Source: an uncultured Granulosicoccaceae bacterium (lineage in GTDB: Bacteria > Pseudomonadota > Gammaproteobacteria > Granulosicoccales > Granulosicoccaceae). From it: 64,000 bases of DNA. The stretch lies in NCBI GenBank assembly GCA_937981955.1, contig CALJNA010000019.1, positions 1-64,000 of the forward strand. Reading direction: 5' to 3'. Every line of letters begins with the position of its first letter. Position 1 is the stretch's first letter. The notes under the pieces were generated by a model, which was given only the letters and a program-made list of their open reading frames with translations, made no database searches and was not told the DNA's origin. Positions 62,439-64,000 of the stretch are shown one piece after another. The position numbers were made by a program, and so were the translations under genes.

Positions 62439-63005
62439 TTATATTTTCAGTTTTTTTCTATCGATCAAAATCTGGATTTTCATCAGGCAGGCCATTGCAA
62501 GACAATCTGTGATTCGCCCATCCATCACCATGTCTATGGCAGTTGTTAGCGGAACTTTGCGTATTTGCAAAATTTCGGTGTCATCCGGTTCGGATTCACC
62601 AAAGCTTAGATCCTGTGCAACAAAACCAACAGCGTATTCATCGGTGACGGAGTTTGATGTGTGAAGTTCGAGCAGTTGCGTCCATTTAGACGCAACAATG
62701 CCAGTTTCTTCGCGCAGCTCCCGCTTCGCTACGCTTAGATTGTCTTCCGTTGCTGAGCCGCCGCCCTCGGGTATTTCCCAAGTGTACTGATCTAATGTGT
62801 ACCGATATTGTCCAACCAGCCAGGTGTTACCTTCGTGATCAATGGGTACAACGGCGACCGCACTGTTTTTAAAGTGGACCAGCCCGTAAATTCCTGCAAC
62901 GCCGGTTGGTGCAGTGACCTCTCGATGAGATACCGTTATCCACGGGTTGTCATACACTTCCTCTATCGAGTGCGTTTTCCACGGATTGTCTTCCGACTTA
63001 CTCAT
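62439..63005 (-). CDS. Nudix hydrolase, ADP-ribose pyrophosphatase type
   Basis: 188 residues. The Nudix box matches the G-x5-E-x7-R-E-x2-E-E-x-G-I pattern exactly (GGGSATEDNLSVAKRELREE, then TGI). The N-terminal ITVSHREVTAPTGVAGIYGL and VVPIDHEGNTWLVGQYRYTL are typical of ADP-ribose or nucleoside-sugar pyrophosphatases. It lies between the lipoprotein and metallophosphoesterase genes in one transcription unit. Confidence 0.92.
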   Translation of the reverse strand: MSKSEDNPWKTHSIEEVYDNPWITVSHREVTAPTGVAGIYGLVHFKNSAVAVVPIDHEGNTWLVGQYRYTLDQYTWEIPEGGGSATEDNLSVAKRELREETGIVASKWTQLLELHTSNSVTDEYAVGFVAQDLSFGESEPDDTEILQIRKVPLTTAIDMVMDGRITDCLAMACLMKIQILIDRKKLKI

Positions 63006-63034
63006 AGGCGAAAACCAGGACAGGCTGGCTGCAT

Positions 63035-63517
63035 TTATTTCTGCAATTCCTGCAGGGTTTTGGCACCTTCGATGGCTGCGTCTTTGGCCTGATTGGCCAT
63101 TTCTGTTGCTTTCTCAGCGGCCTGTCCGGCAAGTTCGGTTGATCGCTCAACCGTATTTTTATACGTTCCTGCCAGCAGTTCTTTGGATGCGGCAGTGCCA
63201 GCTGTTAGTAGCACTTTTCTGTCAACTTTTTGGTTGTTCCAGACAACGTCCGACGGGGCGGTTTCGACATCACCATTTCCGCTTTTTGGGTACATGCAGT
63301 TCAGTGTGCCAGCCTGGCCGCTGGAATTGGTGTACGCAACCTTTACCGTGACACGTCTGTCTGTACCATCACTACTGTCGCTGTCCCAGCTGGATATGCT
63401 GTTCGATGTCAATTGTTGAGCAACTGCCTGGCACATGGCCAGCTGGGGATTATCCGTGTTGGTGCATGCACTTAAACAGATGACTACGGTACTAATTGAA
63501 AACAAACTTTTACGCAT
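63035..63517 (-). CDS. Predicted lipoprotein of unknown function
   Basis: 160 residues; AAGGA before ATG. Lipobox ICLSACTN. The mature part has an early segment with two Cys (LAMCQAVAQQL, LNCMYPKSG) and a beta-like region, then an Ala/Glu/Lys-rich helix (STELAGQAAEKATEMANQAK). First gene of the lipoprotein-Nudix-phosphoesterase operon. No family recognised. Confidence 0.75.
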   Translation of the reverse strand: MRKSLFSISTVVICLSACTNTDNPQLAMCQAVAQQLTSNSISSWDSDSSDGTDRRVTVKVAYTNSSGQAGTLNCMYPKSGNGDVETAPSDVVWNNQKVDRKVLLTAGTAASKELLAGTYKNTVERSTELAGQAAEKATEMANQAKDAAIEGAKTLQELQK

Positions 63518-63546
63518 CGAGGTTCCTTAAGAGTTAGTTCGCACGC

Positions 63547-63576
63547 ACTATACTGGCGCGCCACTCGGCTTGTCCA
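63547..63576 (-). promoter_or_regulatory. Sigma-70-type promoter for the lipoprotein-Nudix-phosphoesterase operon
   Basis: On the minus strand TGGACA (-35) and TATAGT (-10) are 18 bp apart, the -10 lying 30 nt before the ATG at 63517. Confidence 0.6.
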
Positions 63577-63747
63577 TGTCAATCACTTGCGATATCGCCA
63601 TGTTGTGTGTCTGTGTGTAAATAATTGCTGACGGTGTCAGACCAAATCAATTGAACTGCTGCATTACTCAGGTTGTGGCAGATTTGCCTGTTGACTCAAG
63701 GTTGCCCCTGCGAGGTTGATCATGCGCAGCTGCCCACTCGAGGTTGC

Positions 63748-64000
63748 TTAGTGAGGTCTGAACCACATTGCCAAGATCACCACCATTAAAAGTGAGGCAC
63801 CCATGAAAATATTTATACGCCGCTGAATGTGGTGAGGCAGCGACATTTTCTTCAGCCCTATACCGGCTGCAAGCCAGAGCAGGTGAATTGGAATCCACAC
63901 AGCATTAATCAACACGAATTTCCAGAAAATCTCCATTCCCGCTGAAAATCCTGCAAATGGAAATCCGGTGAAGAGAGTTGTGTTGACCACATACGCTTTG
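63748..64000 (-). CDS. LysE/RhtB-like exporter, C-terminal fragment
   Basis: The frame runs open to the window edge, so the start lies outside; about 83 residues are visible. Two helices (WKFVLINAVWIPIHLLWLAA and INIFMGASLLMVVILAMWF) flank a basic loop LKKMSLPHHIQRR, the pattern of the last part of LysE-family amino-acid exporters. GTG at 63990 is not the start. Assignment rests on a short fragment. Confidence 0.6.
   Translation of the reverse strand, partial: KAYVVNTTLFTGFPFAGFSAGMEIFWKFVLINAVWIPIHLLWLAAGIGLKKMSLPHHIQRRINIFMGASLLMVVILAMWFRPH

Overview
The window reads as a chromosomal segment of a free-living, probably aquatic, Gram-negative gammaproteobacterium. Supporting this are many signal peptides and lipoboxes, outer-membrane beta-barrel proteins, a Wza-type export protein, ubiK, grxD, rnt, yejABEF, ynjBCD-F, tpm, yaaA and glnK-amtB, and the sod / grxD / rnt neighbourhood also found in enterobacteria. 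I see no insertion sequence, phage, integrase, CRISPR array, rRNA or tRNA. Gene density is high and most genes lie in short operons. Species cannot be fixed from the sequence alone.

Layout. 1-6.2 kb: tail of a GMC oxidoreductase, an alpha/beta hydrolase, a small Sel1-like secreted protein, a secreted Ig-like/beta-propeller quinoprotein-like dehydrogenase and a five-haem lipoprotein cytochrome. 6.3-9.8 kb: a polysaccharide block (export protein, outer-membrane barrel, rfbF, rfbC). 9.8-15.8 kb: an orphan TfpX/TfpZ-like protein, argD-argF, superoxide dismutase, grxD, rnt and a membrane protein. 15.9-25.7 kb: a Ser/Thr kinase fused to a cyclic-nucleotide-binding domain, galE, a TerC protein, and a two-gene AddAB-like helicase-nuclease. 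25.7-31 kb: tpm, then a coupled cassette of a 30-residue lipoprotein, XpaC, TelA, an SPFH-GYF protein and a membrane-anchored double zinc ribbon. 31-42.3 kb: two ABC importers (yejABEF, ynjBCD) with ynjF, a PLP-dependent dehydratase and a small unknown protein. 42.5-48 kb: small membrane and coiled-coil proteins, a secreted unknown, and a two-gene operon of a membrane J-domain protein and a J-like partner without HPD. 48.3-53.5 kb: YceI lipoprotein, site-2 protease, yaaA, rhomboid protease, amtB-glnK with a sigma-54-type promoter, ubiK. 53.6-64 kb: comM/YifB, a DUF3015 protein, a DUF4105 (Lnb-like) protein with a possible C-terminal barrel, a second quinoprotein-like dehydrogenase, a Wzy/WaaL-type protein with a long acidic tail, a metallophosphoesterase / Nudix / lipoprotein operon, and the end of a LysE-like exporter.

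Themes. Several genes deal with the envelope: polysaccharide synthesis and export, lipoprotein handling, membrane stress, intramembrane proteolysis and peptide import. The best candidates for something little described are the XpaC-TelA-SPFH/GYF-zinc ribbon cassette and the membrane J-protein operon with its four-copy extracytoplasmic cysteine repeat. At the DNA level two patterns recur: short (13-17 bp) imperfect tandem duplications in gene spacers, and stop codons placed in the loops of terminal hairpins.
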